Part shown: positions 1-8,605 of the stretch, one piece after another
How positions within the stretch are numbered: position 1 is the stretch's first letter
How the letters are laid out: each line of letters opens with the position of its first letter
Assembly (NCBI RefSeq): GCF_005670685.2
Contig: NZ_CP062008.1
Coordinates: forward strand, 4,278,001 to 4,342,000
Direction of reading: 5' to 3'
DNA length: 64,000 nucleotides
Source: Mycolicibacterium mucogenicum DSM 44124
GTDB lineage: Bacteria > Actinomycetota > Actinomycetes > Mycobacteriales > Mycobacteriaceae
The notes under the pieces: generated by a model
Told to the model about the DNA's origin: nothing
Database searches by the model: none
What the model saw: only the letters and a program-made list of their open reading frames with translations
Program-made: the position numbers and the translations under genes

Positions 1-632
1 TCGCCGCGGTTGGACCGGGTGTAGCTGTGCAGCACCTTCACGCCGGGTGTCGCCGCCAGCTCGGTGGCGTACGCGGCCTCTTCGGGGTTGCGGGCGTAGT
101 GGAGGAACGCGACCTCGCCGTCGAAGTTCTCCTCACGCAGCGTGCGCAGCATCGACAGCACCGGGGTGATGCCGCTGCCGCCCGAGACCAGCAGGATGCG
201 GCGCGGGCGCTGCTCGGGGAGGACGAAGTCACCGCCGACGGAGTCGAGGTGGACGACCATGCCGGGCTCGGCGTGCTCGAACAGGTGGGTGGAGACCAGG
301 CCGCCGTCGTGCAGGCCGACGGTCAGTTCGATGACCGGGCTGCCCTCGGAGTTGGCCGGCGAGTAGCACCGGGTGCGGCGACGGCCGTCGATCTCGACGG
401 TCAGGTTGATGTGCTGGCCGGCTTTGAAGCCCTGCCAGGCGTCGTTGGGCTGCAGGGTCAGGGTGACGCTGCGCGGCGTCTGCCGACGGACCGCGACCAC
501 CTTGGCGCGGGCATCGTTGACAGTCCAGGTGCGGTCGAAAACCTCGGTGTACCGGTCCACGCCATGCGGGCCGGTGAGGATGCCAACCAGGGCGGAGCGC
601 CGTACTCGGCGGCTCAAAGTTTCGGTGAACAT
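1..632 (-). CDS. Ferredoxin/flavodoxin reductase, DesA3-partner type (3' part outside window)
   Basis: The gene is cut by the left edge; 210 N-terminal residues are visible from an ATG at 632. The fold is that of plant-type ferredoxin reductases: a flavin-binding RCYS motif (residues 88-91) and the NAD(P)-loop GGSGITP (151-157). The protein resembles mycobacterial Rv3230c, which passes electrons from NADPH to the membrane stearoyl-CoA desaturase DesA3. The usual partner would lie downstream, left of the window, so this link is inference. The neighbouring divergent gene encodes a FabR/DesT-like regulator of unsaturated fatty acid synthesis, which supports a desaturase role. A candidate operator overlaps the start codon. 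Family membership is secure; the exact partner is not visible. Confidence 0.85.
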   Translation of the reverse strand, partial: MFTETLSRRVRRSALVGILTGPHGVDRYTEVFDRTWTVNDARAKVVAVRRQTPRSVTLTLQPNDAWQGFKAGQHINLTVEIDGRRRTRCYSPANSEGSPVIELTVGLHDGGLVSTHLFEHAEPGMVVHLDSVGGDFVLPEQRPRRILLVSGGSGITPVLSMLRTLREENFDGEVAFLHYARNPEEAAYATELAATPGVKVLHSYTRSNRG

Positions 633-638
633 ATGTAC
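623..638. promoter_or_regulatory. Candidate operator copy A
   Basis: First of three copies of CGGTGAACAnnnGTAC. With flanking bases it reads GTGaACATATGTaCAC, a near-perfect palindrome. It covers the start codon of the reductase gene (minus strand). Binding by the neighbouring TetR protein is inferred from position only. Confidence 0.5.
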
Positions 639-700
639 ACAGTGACCGACTTCAACCGTTCGCGTCAAGACTTAAAGTGCAGGTTGTTGCTCGGATCACA

Positions 701-716
701 CGGTGAACATCCGTAC
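701..716. promoter_or_regulatory. Candidate operator copy B
   Basis: Second copy of CGGTGAACAnnnGTAC (here CGGTGAACATCCGTAC), in the middle of the divergent intergenic region, 78 bp from copy A and 75 bp from copy C. It contains an in-frame GTG that is a possible but less likely start for the TetR gene. Confidence 0.45.
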
Positions 717-764
717 TCATAACTCATACACATTTGTATCCATCTGCGGTTTCGGTGTGCTGTG

Positions 765-791
765 TAAACTTTGTTCGGTGAACAGTCGTAC
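765..791 (+). promoter_or_regulatory. Leaderless promoter -10 box and operator copy C
   Basis: TAAACT (765-770), preceded by an extended TG at 761-762, ends 7 bases before GTG 778, so transcription is predicted to begin at the start codon. Operator copy C (CGGTGAACAGTCGTAC, 776-791) covers the predicted transcription start, a natural position for autorepression. Confidence 0.5.
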
Positions 792-1458
792 CCCTGGTTC
801 ACGCGACCGGAGGTCCAGCCGCTCATCAAGCTCTCGCGTCCAGGACAACCTCTCTCGCGAAGAGCGCAAGGAAGCCACCCGCCGCGCCATCATCGCGGCC
901 GCCCTCAAGCTGCTCGACGAGGACAGTTTCAGCGCGCTCAGCCTGCGTGAGGTCACCCGCGAGGCCGGCATCGTGCCGGCGGCCTTCTATCGGCACTTCG
1001 AAACCATGGACGCCCTCGGCCTGGTCCTGATCGACGAGTCGTTCCGCGCCCTGCGGGAAATGCTCCGTGGTGGCCGCGCCGGCCAACTCGACCCCAAACG
1101 CATCATCGAGTCCTCGGTCGACATCCTGTTCAACAGCGTCGCCGAACGCCCCGAGCACTGGCGCTTCATCAGCCGTGAACGCAACAGCGGTGTCACCGCG
1201 CTGCGCTATGCGATCCGCACGGAAATCCGGTTGATCACCTCAGAGCTCGCGATCGACCTGGGCCGGCTGCCCGGGCTCACCACCTGGAGCGCCGAGGACC
1301 TGAACATCGTGGCCGGGCTGTTCGTCAACACGATGATGACCACCGCCGAATCCATCGACGACGCCAACGACGCCAAGGCACTGGACGACGTCAAGCGGAC
1401 CGCGCGCAAGCAGCTGCGCATGATCGCCGTCGGCGTGGCCGGGTGGCACAGCGGCTAA
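778..1458 (+). CDS. TetR-family regulator, FabR/DesT-like
   Basis: A 226-residue TetR repressor. The N-terminal helix-turn-helix runs through ALSLREVTREAGIVPAAFYR, followed by a HFETMDALGLVLIDES stretch that closely matches E. coli FabR and Pseudomonas DesT, which sense acyl-CoA saturation and control unsaturated fatty acid genes. It is divergent from a DesA3-type reductase gene, so control of fatty acid desaturation is the likely role. I chose GTG 778 because a TANNNT box lies 7 bases upstream and the alternative GTG 703 would add a poorly conserved extension. The crotonase gene starts 10 bases downstream, so the two are probably co-transcribed. Ligand and targets are inferred from homology. 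Confidence 0.8.
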   Translation: MNSRTPGSRDRRSSRSSSSRVQDNLSREERKEATRRAIIAAALKLLDEDSFSALSLREVTREAGIVPAAFYRHFETMDALGLVLIDESFRALREMLRGGRAGQLDPKRIIESSVDILFNSVAERPEHWRFISRERNSGVTALRYAIRTEIRLITSELAIDLGRLPGLTTWSAEDLNIVAGLFVNTMMTTAESIDDANDAKALDDVKRTARKQLRMIAVGVAGWHSG

Positions 1459-1468
1459 CGTCAGGCGC

Positions 1469-2242
1469 ATGACAACGCTGTCGCTCGCCTATCCACGCCC
1501 TGATATCGCCGTCCTCACGCTGAACCGGCCGGAAAAACTCAACGCGCTGAATTTCGAACTCGTCGAGGCCCTGCACAGCACGCTCGAGGAGATCCACCGG
1601 AACAACGAGTGCCGTGTCGTCGTGCTCACCGGCGCCGGCCGCGGATTCTGTTCCGGCCTGGACCTTTCCGACCCCAACCCCCCGGAAGCCGGTGGCGGAC
1701 TGGAATTTCCGCGCTCGGGCATGCGCTGGCAGGAACGTATCGCCGAGCTGACCACCCGTATCCAGAATCTGCGCCAGCCGGTGATCGCCGCGGTCAACGG
1801 GCCGGCATACGGCGGCGGTTTCGCCGTCGCGCTGGCCGCCGACCTCCGGATCGCGGGGCCCGGCGCACGGTTCTGCACCCAGTTCATCAAGCTGGGCATC
1901 GGCGGCTGCGACATCGGGGTGAGCTACACCCTTCCCCGGATCGTCGGCGCCGGGCAGGCATTCGATCTGATTCTCACGGCCCGGACGGTCGAGGCCGACG
2001 AGGCACTGCGCCTGGGCCTGGTCTCGCGACTGTCGGACGACGACGTCGTCGCTGACGCCCTGGCCATCGCCGAAACCCTGTGCAGCTACGGGAAATTCGG
2101 TGTCGAGTCGACCAAGCAGGTGCTGTGGGCCAACCTCGAGGCCCCCAGCCTGCAGGCCGCACTGCACGTCGAGAACCGCAGCCAGATTCTCGCCGCCTCG
2201 GCCCACATCGATTTGGCAGCAAAGGCTTTCGGCCCCCAGTAG
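1469..2242 (+). CDS. Enoyl-CoA hydratase/isomerase family protein with atypical active site
   Basis: A 257-residue crotonase-fold protein. The oxyanion-hole segments are present (GRGFCSGLDLS and NGPAYGGGFAVALAADLRIA). Both catalytic glutamates of classical enoyl-CoA hydratases appear to be replaced: the GGGCE position reads GGGFA and the QPE position reads TQF. An Asp in GGCDIGVSYTLPRIVG falls where dienoyl-CoA isomerases carry their third acidic residue. The protein therefore probably binds an acyl-CoA but need not be a hydratase; isomerase, hydrolase or sensor roles are possible. It follows the FabR-like regulator closely and ends one base before the convergent membrane-protein gene. Confidence 0.85.
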   Translation: MTTLSLAYPRPDIAVLTLNRPEKLNALNFELVEALHSTLEEIHRNNECRVVVLTGAGRGFCSGLDLSDPNPPEAGGGLEFPRSGMRWQERIAELTTRIQNLRQPVIAAVNGPAYGGGFAVALAADLRIAGPGARFCTQFIKLGIGGCDIGVSYTLPRIVGAGQAFDLILTARTVEADEALRLGLVSRLSDDDVVADALAIAETLCSYGKFGVESTKQVLWANLEAPSLQAALHVENRSQILAASAHIDLAAKAFGPQ

Positions 2243-2668
2243 CTAGGGCACGCGCTTCTTCAATCGTGCCACCCGGTGCAGCTGGCCGAAGATGTTCATC
2301 GAAGTCAGCATCGGGATGCCGCCGACGAAAGTGCGGAATGACGGATGGCCGCCGTGGACCCGGAGTTCATACATGCAGCCGACCACATAGAAGAAGCCCA
2401 TCGTGAACAGCAGCGCGGGAATCGCGTAGGCGAGCGGTGAGCCGGCGTCGGACACCAGTTCCTTCGCGTAGTCGATCTCGTCCTGCGACATCGGTTGGCC
2501 CTCGCGCACTTTGGCCAGTACGGCTTTGTGGGCGCCCACCTGTTCACCCAGTGCGGCGGGTGGCCGCCGCTCCAGCCCGCGGATGTAGACGAAGACGCAT
2601 GCGAGACAGATCAGTGCCATCAGCCCGGCGAGGATGGTCAGGCCGCCCCACAGTTCGATGCCCGTCAT
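2243..2668 (-). CDS. Small two-helix membrane protein of the mmpL operon
   Basis: 141 residues starting at an ATG (2668) that overlaps the mmpL stop by 4 bases (ATGA), so translation is probably coupled. A hydrophobic helix near residues 5-28 (WGGLTILAGLMALICLACVF) and a second near 75-97 (AYAIPALLFTMGFFYVVGC) flank a polar loop. I recognise no family. Its position as third gene of a mmpS-mmpL transcription unit suggests an accessory envelope protein, but no function can be assigned. Confidence 0.75.
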   Translation of the reverse strand: MTGIELWGGLTILAGLMALICLACVFVYIRGLERRPPAALGEQVGAHKAVLAKVREGQPMSQDEIDYAKELVSDAGSPLAYAIPALLFTMGFFYVVGCMYELRVHGGHPSFRTFVGGIPMLTSMNIFGQLHRVARLKKRVP

Positions 2669-5574
2669 GCGTCTCCTCCGTACCGTCGCGCACCTGCACC
2701 CGATCCCGTGACCGCCGGATCGCCGTCTTCCCACAACAACAGTTGGCGCACGGCCGAGCGGGATCCGTAGGGCTGCAGCATCTGGCTGGCGGGGCGTGGC
2801 CGTACCTTGAGCGGCCACCAGAACCACCGGCCGAGCAGCGCCGCGATGGCCGGTGTCATGAACGAGCGCACGATCAACGTGTCGAACAGCAGCCCGAGGG
2901 CGATTGTCGTGCCGATCTGGCCGAGCACTCGAAGGTCCGCGAACACGAAGGACGCCATGGTCGCGGCGAACACCAGCCCGGCAGAGGTGACCACCGCGCC
3001 GGACCCCGCCATCGCGCGGATGATGCCGGTGTTGATACCGGCGTGGATCTCCTCCTTGAACCGCGAGACCAGCAGCAGGTTGTAGTCCGACCCCACCGCC
3101 AACAGCAGAATGACGGCCAGCGCCAACACGATCCAGTACAGCTCGATGCCGAAGATGTCCTGCCAGATCAGTACAGAGAGTCCGAACGATGCGCCCAGCG
3201 ACAGCGCCACGGTACCGACGATGATGACGGCGGCGACGATGCTGCGGGTGATGAACATCATCACCAGCAGGATCAGACTCAGCGCGGCGATACCGGCGAT
3301 CATGAGGTCGTATTTGGCGCCGTCCTGAATGTCCTTGTAGGTGGCCGCGGTTCCGGCGAGATAGACCTTCGAGCCGCCCAACGGCGTCCCCTTGACGGCC
3401 TGCTGCGCGGCATGCCTGATGGCGGCGATGTGCGAAATGCCTTCCGGCGTCGCGGGATCGCCGTCGTGCGTGATGATCATGCGGGCGGCCTTGCCGTCGG
3501 GCGACATGAACAGCTTCATACCGCGCTGGAACTCGGGGTTGGTGAACGCCTCCGGCGGTAGATAGAAGGAGTCGTCGGTCTTCGACGCGTCGTACGCCTG
3601 GCCCAGTGCGGTGGCGTTCTGCAGCGATGCGGCAGCCTGGTCGTTGAGCCCTTTGTTCGTGGCGTAATTGGTCATCGTCAGTTCGCGGTTGGTCTGCTGG
3701 CTGGCGATCTGCGGCGGGATCAACGCGAGCAGCTTCGGCTGCAGCGCATCGAGTTTGGCGATGCTCCCCGCGACGTCGTTCAGCTGATCGGTCAGGTCGT
3801 CGATGCCGTCGAGCGCGTCGAATATGGACCGCAGGGCAGCGCAGACCGGGATGTCGTAGCAGTGCGGTTCCCAGTAGAAGTAGTTGCGCAGCGGGCGGAA
3901 GAAGTCGTCGAAGTTGGCGATCTTGTCGCGCAGATCCTGGGCCGTCGCGACCGTCTGCTGAAACGCCGTGGCCTGCTCGTGGGTGATACCGCTCGACTGC
4001 TGTTGCAGCGCATACTGTTGCCGCAGAATGTCGATCGAGTTGTTGATCACCTCGACCTGCTTGAGCAGGTCGGCGCTACGTGCCTGCTGGAAGGGCAGGT
4101 TGTTGATCTGGCCGGCGTTCCCGGCGCTGATCAGGAACGGTATCGACGAGTGGTCCAGCGGCGTCCCCAGCGGCCGGGTGATCGACTGCACCTGCGCGAT
4201 GCCGTCGGTGTGGAAGACGGCTTTCGCGACGCGCTCGAGCAGGATCATGTCGGTGGAGTTCCGCAGATCGTGATCGGCTTCGATCATGAGCAGTTCGGGA
4301 TTGAGCCGGGCCTGGGAGAAGTGCCGTTCGGCGGCGGCGTAGCCGATGTTGGCGGGCGCGTCGGCCGGCATGTACGGGCGGGTGTCGTAACTCGTCTTGT
4401 ACCCGGGCAGGGCGATCAGGCCGATGAGGGCCACCGCGACGGTGACCGCCAGGATGGGACCGGGCCAACGCACGATGGCCGTACCGATGCGCCGCCAGCC
4501 CTGAGTCTGCAGCTGGCGCACGGGTTCGAAGAGACCGAAGTGCCGGCCGATGCACAACAGCGCGGGCGCGAGCGTCAACGCGGCGACCACGGCTACGAGA
4601 ACGCCTGTGCCGGCCGGGATTCCGAGGCTCTCGAAGTACGGCAGCCGGGTGAACGTCAGGCAGAACACCGCGCCGGCGATCGTCAGGCCCGATCCCAGGA
4701 TGATGTGTGACGTCCCGTGATACATGGTGTGGTACGCCTCGACCCGGTCCTGCCCCGCATACCGGGCCTCATGGAAGCGGCCGAGGAGGAATATCGCGTA
4801 ATCGGTACCCGCGGCAATGACCAAGAGCGTCAACAGGTTTGTTGAGTACGTCGACAGCTCGATGATGCCGGCGTTGGCCAGCGACGCGACGACGCCACGA
4901 GAGGCCGTCAGCTCCATCATCACGGTGAAGATCACCACGATCACCGTCGTGATCCGGCGGTACAGCGAGAACAGCATCACCATGATGACGCCGATGGTGA
5001 TCAGGGTGGTCTTCAGCGTGCCGTGCCGGCCCACCTCGAACTGGTCGGTGATCAGGGGCGCAGCGCCGGTGAGATACACCTTCAAACCTGATGGCGACGG
5101 GGTGGATTCGATGATCTTGCGGACGGAGTCGACGGACTCGTTGGCCAGCGACTCACCCTGATTGCCGGCGAGATAGACCTGCACCAGTGCGGCCTTGCCG
5201 TCGGCGCTCTGCGAACCGGCTGCCGTCAGCGGGTCGCCCCAGAAGTTCTGCACGTGCTGGACGTGTTTGGTGTCGGCGGTGAGCTTCTCGATCAGGCCGT
5301 CGTAGTAGTGGTGCGCGTCCGCCCCCAAGGGCTTGTCGCCCTCCAGGACGATCATGGCCGAACTGTCGGAGTTGAACTCCTGGAACACCTTGCCGATCTG
5401 CTTCGCCGCCTGCAGCGACGGCGCGTCCGTCGGACTCAGCGACACGTTGTGCGACTCGGCGACGGTCTCCAATTGCGGCACAAAGACATTCGTGACGACG
5501 GCCAACGCCAGCCAGAAGAAGGCGATCAGCACCGAGTATCGCCGGATGAAGTCGGGCACGCGGTTGGCGCTCAT
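2665..5574 (-). CDS. mmpL: MmpL-family RND transporter
   Basis: 969 residues, typical length for MmpL4/MmpL5-type transporters, which export siderophores, lipids or drugs using the proton gradient. An N-terminal membrane helix is followed by a large periplasmic loop, a membrane bundle (with GTDYAIFLLGRF), a second periplasmic loop containing the conserved [15 protein letters not shown] segment, and a second bundle with [15 protein letters not shown]. The paired G-T/S-D-Y motifs are those that carry the proton-relay residues in MmpL proteins. The ATG overlaps the mmpS stop by 4 bases. The cognate MmpS and the divergent TetR make this a three-part locus like several in M. abscessus. The substrate cannot be read from sequence. 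Confidence 0.93.
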   Translation of the reverse strand: MSANRVPDFIRRYSVLIAFFWLALAVVTNVFVPQLETVAESHNVSLSPTDAPSLQAAKQIGKVFQEFNSDSSAMIVLEGDKPLGADAHHYYDGLIEKLTADTKHVQHVQNFWGDPLTAAGSQSADGKAALVQVYLAGNQGESLANESVDSVRKIIESTPSPSGLKVYLTGAAPLITDQFEVGRHGTLKTTLITIGVIMVMLFSLYRRITTVIVVIFTVMMELTASRGVVASLANAGIIELSTYSTNLLTLLVIAAGTDYAIFLLGRFHEARYAGQDRVEAYHTMYHGTSHIILGSGLTIAGAVFCLTFTRLPYFESLGIPAGTGVLVAVVAALTLAPALLCIGRHFGLFEPVRQLQTQGWRRIGTAIVRWPGPILAVTVAVALIGLIALPGYKTSYDTRPYMPADAPANIGYAAAERHFSQARLNPELLMIEADHDLRNSTDMILLERVAKAVFHTDGIAQVQSITRPLGTPLDHSSIPFLISAGNAGQINNLPFQQARSADLLKQVEVINNSIDILRQQYALQQQSSGITHEQATAFQQTVATAQDLRDKIANFDDFFRPLRNYFYWEPHCYDIPVCAALRSIFDALDGIDDLTDQLNDVAGSIAKLDALQPKLLALIPPQIASQQTNRELTMTNYATNKGLNDQAAASLQNATALGQAYDASKTDDSFYLPPEAFTNPEFQRGMKLFMSPDGKAARMIITHDGDPATPEGISHIAAIRHAAQQAVKGTPLGGSKVYLAGTAATYKDIQDGAKYDLMIAGIAALSLILLVMMFITRSIVAAVIIVGTVALSLGASFGLSVLIWQDIFGIELYWIVLALAVILLLAVGSDYNLLLVSRFKEEIHAGINTGIIRAMAGSGAVVTSAGLVFAATMASFVFADLRVLGQIGTTIALGLLFDTLIVRSFMTPAIAALLGRWFWWPLKVRPRPASQMLQPYGSRSAVRQLLLWEDGDPAVTGSGAGARRYGGDA

Positions 5575-6017
5575 CCGGATTTGTCCAGACAGTAGGTGAA
5601 GGCGTGCACGGTATTGACCGTTCTCTCGTCCTTGACGGCGTCATCAATCGTGATGCGGCAGCCGATCGAGTTGCTGTCGCCTTGGGCTTGCAGGTTGACG
5701 AACACCGCGGGCTGCGTGGTGGTCGTGTCGTAGGTCCACGGCAAGGTGACGGCGTCGGCGCGCTGTGGTTGGGCATTGACGTCCAGGTAGGTGACGGTGG
5801 CCACGGTGCCCGGCGGCCCGTAGACCTCCATCACCACATGTTTGGGGTTGAACGGCACGATGTCGTTCACCGCACCGCTTGGGGTCGAGGTGACGTCATG
5901 CGAGGCGAAGATGCCGTGCAATCGGTACACCGCGAACCCGGCGACCACGACCACCACCACGGCCACCACATACATCCAGTGCCGGCCGAGTCGGCGTCTG
6001 ATCGAAACCTGCTGCAT
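5571..6017 (-). CDS. mmpS: MmpS-family accessory protein
   Basis: 148 residues. One N-terminal membrane helix (WMYVVAVVVVVVAGFAVYRL) is followed by the exported beta-rich MmpS domain with VVMEVYGPPGTVATVTYLD, and two C-terminal cysteines (IGCRITI and FTYCLDKSG) that probably form a disulfide. MmpS proteins assemble with their MmpL in the envelope and are needed for export. The start at 6017 is favoured over an upstream ATG at 6032 because AAAGGGG lies six bases before it. The gene overlaps mmpL by 4 bases and is divergent from a TetR gene. Confidence 0.9.
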   Translation of the reverse strand: MQQVSIRRRLGRHWMYVVAVVVVVVAGFAVYRLHGIFASHDVTSTPSGAVNDIVPFNPKHVVMEVYGPPGTVATVTYLDVNAQPQRADAVTLPWTYDTTTTQPAVFVNLQAQGDSNSIGCRITIDDAVKDERTVNTVHAFTYCLDKSG

Positions 6018-6097
6018 CCGTGCCCCTTTCAATCCGTACGCGGGGCACGGACTGCGCGGAACGCCTTCTAGCGTGGCTGATCAAGAAGGTTGACGGT

Positions 6098-6125
6098 ATG
6101 ACAGTAGACCCGCTGGGGCTATAAT
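6098..6125 (+). promoter_or_regulatory. Promoter of the TetR gene
   Basis: A perfect TATAAT -10 box (6120-6125) with ATGACA as -35 (6098-6103) at 16-bp spacing. Just downstream, ATTC-AA-CAC (6124-6132) faces GTGAAT (6145-6150) across an AGAATTCT palindrome, a possible operator for the TetR protein. Confidence 0.55.
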
Positions 6126-6161
6126 TCAACACGTAAAGAATTCTGTGAATCAGGGAGTCGA

Positions 6162-6770
6162 ATGAGCCAGCGACCCACCCGCGGTGGACGCCGCCCGGGC
6201 CCCAGCGGCACGCGTGAGGCGATCGAGGAAACCGCACGAAAGCTGTTCGCGGAATTGGGATACGAGCGGACCTCCCTGCGGCAGATCGCGCTGCAGGCCG
6301 GCGTCGACCCGGCGCTGGTCAGCCACTTCTACGGCAAGAAGCGCGACCTGTTCCTCGCGGTGGTCGAGCTGCCGGTCGAGCCCGCCACGGTCATCGGCCG
6401 GGTGCTCGACGGCGACAAGGACTCGGCGGGGCTGCGGTTGGCGACGTTCATCCTCGAGGTTCTCGACGATGAAGTGCGGCGACAACCCATGATCGGCATG
6501 GTGCGCGCCGCCACGGCCGAACCGGAAGCCGCGAAGCTGGTCCGGGACTTCCTGGCGCGCAACATCATTGCGCCCATCGCCGAAGGACTGGGCTCCGCCG
6601 ATGCCGACTACCGCGCCGCGCTCGTCATGTCACAGGTCAACGGTTTCGCGATGGCGCGGTACGTCATCGGACTCGACCCGCTGGCCAACCGTTCGAACGA
6701 ACAGCTCGCCGCCGACCTCGGCGTCACACTGCAGCGCTACCTGCTCGGCGACCTCGCGCCAGGCCGGTAG
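6162..6770 (+). CDS. TetR-family regulator of the mmpS-mmpL locus
   Basis: 202 residues. The N-terminal helix-turn-helix is TSLRQIALQAGVDPALVSHF with the following YGKKRDLF, after a basic arm (RGGRRPGPSGTREAIEE). The C-terminal ligand domain is of the common actinobacterial TetR_C type. ATG 6162 is preceded by CAGGGAGTCG. Divergent placement 144 bases from mmpS suggests it represses the efflux operon and itself, as in several M. abscessus TetR-MmpS-MmpL systems. The inducer is unknown. Confidence 0.88.
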   Translation: MSQRPTRGGRRPGPSGTREAIEETARKLFAELGYERTSLRQIALQAGVDPALVSHFYGKKRDLFLAVVELPVEPATVIGRVLDGDKDSAGLRLATFILEVLDDEVRRQPMIGMVRAATAEPEAAKLVRDFLARNIIAPIAEGLGSADADYRAALVMSQVNGFAMARYVIGLDPLANRSNEQLAADLGVTLQRYLLGDLAPGR

Positions 6771-6777
6771 CCCGGAT

Positions 6778-7923
6778 TCAAACGTGACTGTGCGCCGCGG
6801 TCCACGCCGGCAGCGGATCCGCGTAACGCAGCCAGGCGCTCGTGCCGGCCGCCACTTCGTCGTCGGTGAGGAGCGCCGCGTCGAGAAGCGCTCGTACCTT
6901 GCCTGCTTCGAGGCGGATACCGATGAAAACGATCTCCTGACCGGGCTCGATGTCGGTGCTCGTCCAGTACTGGGCGGGCTCGATGGTGAGGTTGGGGCCG
7001 GCCTGCGACCAGATGGCGGCGATGTTCGGCCGGGTGGCGATCCAGCAGAAACCCTTGCTGCGCAACAGACCTCGCACCTGATCGAGGGCGTCGGCGAGTC
7101 GCTGCGGATGGAACGGACGGTCAGCGCGGAACGTCATGCTGCTGATGCCGTATTCCTCGGTTTCGGGGGTGTGCCCGTTGGCGATCTCTTCGTCCCACCC
7201 GGGCGCCTCCGCGGCAAGTTCCGGATCGAACAATCCGGTGTCCAAAACGGTTGCCAGCGGCACGATCCCGTGCTCGGTGCGCTCGATCCGCGCGTTGGGA
7301 TTCAGACGCCGCACGACGGCCTCGACGGTCGCGATCGTCTTGGCGCTCACGAGGTCGGTCTTGTTGATGAGGATGACGTCGGCGAACTCGACCTGATCGA
7401 CCAGCAGGTCGGCGATGTTGCGCCCGTCGCCGTCGGCCACCGCGAGGTTCCGGTCGGTGAGCGCTTCCCCGCGCGCCAGTTCCGGCAGGAAGGTGCACGC
7501 GTCGATGACGGTGACCATCGTGTCGAGGCGGGCGAGCTCAGCAAGGACGAAGCCGTCCTCGAACTCCCAGCTGAAGGTCGCCGCCACCGGCATCGGCTCG
7601 GAGATGCCCGTCGATTCGATCACGATCTGGTCGAATCGGTTCTGCCGGGCCAGATCCGCGACCGCGGTGATGAGGTCTTCACGCAGCGTGCAGCAGATGC
7701 ATCCGTTGGTGAGCTCGACGAGCTTCTCTTCGGTCCTGTCGAGGTGACCCTGACCGGCAATCAGGGCCGCGTCGATATTCACCTCGCTCATGTCGTTCAC
7801 GATCACCGCAACCCGGCGACCCTCCCGGTTGGCGAGGATGTGATTGAGCAGCGTCGTTTTGCCGGCTCCCAGGAAGCCCGAAAGCACGGTCACAGGGATC
7901 AGGTCAGCTGAGGTCGAGGGCAT
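6778..7923 (-). CDS. CobW/G3E-family GTPase, zinc metallochaperone type
   Basis: 381 residues. Walker [10 protein letters not shown] (16-24), the metal-binding CICC motif (75-78) and the guanine-specificity motif NKTD (187-190) are all present, followed by the CobW C-terminal domain and a terminal HSHV tail. The family includes ZNG1/YciC-type zinc chaperones that deliver metal to client proteins during zinc shortage. A near-perfect Zur box touches the start codon, and TATCGT six bases before ATG 7923 suggests a leaderless, zinc-repressed mRNA. The reaction is GTP hydrolysis coupled to metal transfer; the client is unknown. Confidence 0.9.
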   Translation of the reverse strand: MPSTSADLIPVTVLSGFLGAGKTTLLNHILANREGRRVAVIVNDMSEVNIDAALIAGQGHLDRTEEKLVELTNGCICCTLREDLITAVADLARQNRFDQIVIESTGISEPMPVAATFSWEFEDGFVLAELARLDTMVTVIDACTFLPELARGEALTDRNLAVADGDGRNIADLLVDQVEFADVILINKTDLVSAKTIATVEAVVRRLNPNARIERTEHGIVPLATVLDTGLFDPELAAEAPGWDEEIANGHTPETEEYGISSMTFRADRPFHPQRLADALDQVRGLLRSKGFCWIATRPNIAAIWSQAGPNLTIEPAQYWTSTDIEPGQEIVFIGIRLEAGKVRALLDAALLTDDEVAAGTSAWLRYADPLPAWTAAHSHV

Positions 7924-7924
7924 G

Positions 7925-7951
7925 CCTTAACGATAATCATTTTCATTAAGG
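7925..7951. promoter_or_regulatory. Zur box
   Basis: A 27-bp palindrome from CCTTAA to TTAAGG centred on C7938, with 11 of 13 base pairs matching and an ATAATCATTTT core. It fits the AT-rich mycobacterial Zur operator type. It covers the TATCGT -10 box of the G3E GTPase gene, so zinc-loaded Zur would block transcription. Confidence 0.85.
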
Positions 7952-8050
7952 AATGCGAGCCGGCGGTCGGAAATAATCCGGACCGTAGTCCGGTTGGAGT
8001 TCGTCAGAGGCCGGACAAGCCGGCCCTCGAACCAAGCAAAGGACAGGCAC

Positions 8051-8599
8051 ATGACCTCCACCGCAACCTCTCCCCTCAGCGTCGGCACCTGGGCGATCGA
8101 CACCGCACACTCCACGGTCGAGTTCTCGGTACGCCACCTGATGGTCAGCAAGGTCCGCGGCAAGTTCGAGAACTTCAGCGGTGCCATCACCGTCGATGCC
8201 GACGGCACCCCGTCGGTCACCGCCGAGATCGACGTGACGTCCCTCAACACCGGCAACGAGCAGCGCGACGGCCACGTCAAGTCGGCCGACTTCTTCGACG
8301 CCGAGAACCACCCCGTCGCGACCTTCGTCTCGACCGCCGTGCGGCCCAACGGCGATGCGTACCTGCTCGACGGCAACCTGACGATCAAGGGCAACACCCG
8401 CCCGGTCACCCTGAACCTGGAGTTCAACGGTGTGAGCCCCGGCATGGGCAACGGCGAGGTCTCCGGCTACGAAGCGTCAGTTGTCATCAACCGCAAGGAC
8501 TTCGGCGTCGACCTCGACCTGCCGATGGAGACCGGTGGCGCCGTCGTCGGCGACAAGGTGACCATCACCCTCGACATCGAGGCCGTCAAGCAGGCCTGA
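8051..8599 (+). CDS. YceI-family lipid-binding protein
   Basis: 182 residues matching the YceI fold, a lipocalin-like barrel that binds polyisoprenoid or amphipathic lipids. Signature stretches are WAIDTAHSTVEFSVRHLMVSK near the N-terminus, the central SADFFDAENHP, and KGNTRPVTLNLEF. No signal peptide is visible, so it is probably cytoplasmic, as in many actinobacterial members. ATG 8051 has AAAGGACA upstream; an upstream in-frame start (7994) lacks such a site and falls in non-conserved sequence. The G3E gene is divergent across the Zur box, so zinc co-regulation is possible but unproven. Confidence 0.9.
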   Translation: MTSTATSPLSVGTWAIDTAHSTVEFSVRHLMVSKVRGKFENFSGAITVDADGTPSVTAEIDVTSLNTGNEQRDGHVKSADFFDAENHPVATFVSTAVRPNGDAYLLDGNLTIKGNTRPVTLNLEFNGVSPGMGNGEVSGYEASVVINRKDFGVDLDLPMETGGAVVGDKVTITLDIEAVKQA

Positions 8600-8605
8600 T
8601 TCGAC

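Noticed and set aside
703..777. GTG 703 as start of the FabR-like gene
   Set aside because: It adds 25 residues (VNIRTHNSYTFVSI...) not seen in FabR-like proteins and lies inside operator copy B; GTG 778 has a -10 box at ideal distance.
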